Shown here in pieces: positions 5,663 to 5,738 of a stretch of DNA of 5,738 nucleotides. The translations under genes and the position numbers were made by a program. Position 1 is the stretch's first letter; every line of letters begins with the position of its first letter. The notes beneath the pieces are model-generated. The model was given only the letters and a program-made list of their open reading frames with translations. It was not told where the DNA came from and did not search any database. Source of the stretch: Gammaproteobacteria bacterium (GTDB lineage: Bacteria > Pseudomonadota > Gammaproteobacteria > Pseudomonadales > Azotimanducaceae); NCBI GenBank assembly GCA_009840715.1, contig VXNE01000304.1:1-5738 (forward strand), in the 5' to 3' direction.

Positions 5663-5738
5663 CTGTAAATTAAAAACATAACCCAGCCCACGAGACCAGA
5701 GGGAATGTGGGATGCCGTCGTGTGGGTTGAAAAAAAAA
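5663..5738 (+). other. Illumina Nextera (Tn5) adapter read-through with index and poly-A, not genomic DNA
   Basis: Positions 5663-5696 align without gaps to the reverse-complement Tn5 mosaic end plus read-2 adapter. About 26 of 34 bases are identical, starting CTGT and ending with an exact AGCCCACGAGAC. Next come 8 nt (5697-5704, CAGAGGGA) in the index position. Then 5705-5729 resembles the P7 segment ATCTCGTATGCCGTC...CTTG, with an exact ATGCCGTC block and ending TTG. Finally there is a run of A (5730-5738), as seen when a read runs past the end of its fragment. Mismatches before the index are mostly changes to A, and those after it are changes to G, as expected of low-quality read tails. 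The order mosaic end, adapter, 8-nt index, P7, poly-A has no biological explanation. Base composition also changes abruptly here. Confidence 0.95.

Noticed and set aside
5730..5738. Terminal A-run as a terminator or polyadenylated end
   Set aside because: It follows the P7 part of an Illumina adapter and is a read-through artefact.
1..5738. CRISPR array, insertion sequence, phage, toxin-antitoxin or other defence system
   Set aside because: There are no regularly spaced repeats, no transposase-like or integrase-like protein, no terminal inverted repeats, and none of the genes resembles known defence components. The two short tandem genes are paralogous membrane proteins, not a toxin-antitoxin pair.

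Overview
This is a high-GC window (roughly 68-70% by eye) with densely packed genes and G/C-ending codons. It looks like one end of a bacterial contig assembled from short reads. No gene fixes the phylum. A Gram-negative envelope is likely, because the first large gene encodes a lipoprotein with a clear lipobox and the second an apparently exported enzyme. A secreted DUF3604 protein, a class III CoA-transferase and a TcuA-like flavoprotein together would suit an organic-acid-degrading environmental proteobacterium or a related high-GC lineage. That is inference only.

Layout: (i) Positions 1-254 look like a divergent intergenic region. A perfect Shine-Dalgarno, a GTG start and a plausible -35/-10 pair on the minus strand suggest that a gene leaves the window to the left, with only its first 8 codons present. 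(ii) 255-2219 (+) encodes a 654-aa DUF3604 lipoprotein. It contains a G/C homopolymer tract where a conserved block would be expected. (iii) 2232-3047 (-) encodes an exported-type glutaminyl-peptide cyclotransferase, convergent with the DUF3604 gene and 12 bp from it. (iv) From 3143 a rightward cluster begins: a CaiB/BaiF family III CoA-transferase, two tandem paralogous small membrane proteins with a bacterial PH-like domain, and the N-terminal third of a TcuA-like FAD-dependent dehydrogenase. The gaps are 27 nt, 4 nt and a 4-nt ATGA overlap, so this is probably one operon. CoA-transferase plus flavoprotein suggests carboxylic-acid activation and oxidation; the role of the PH-like pair is unknown.

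The most important observation concerns the right end. Positions 5663-5738 are not genomic. They match a degraded Illumina Nextera (Tn5) read-through: mosaic end, read-2 adapter, an 8-nt index, P7 sequence and a poly-A tail. The apparent stop codon of the last gene (5666-5668) lies inside this adapter, so that gene is truncated by the contig end and is not a real 148-aa protein. I found no RNA gene, CRISPR array, insertion sequence, phage or defence gene, and no convincing new biological system.
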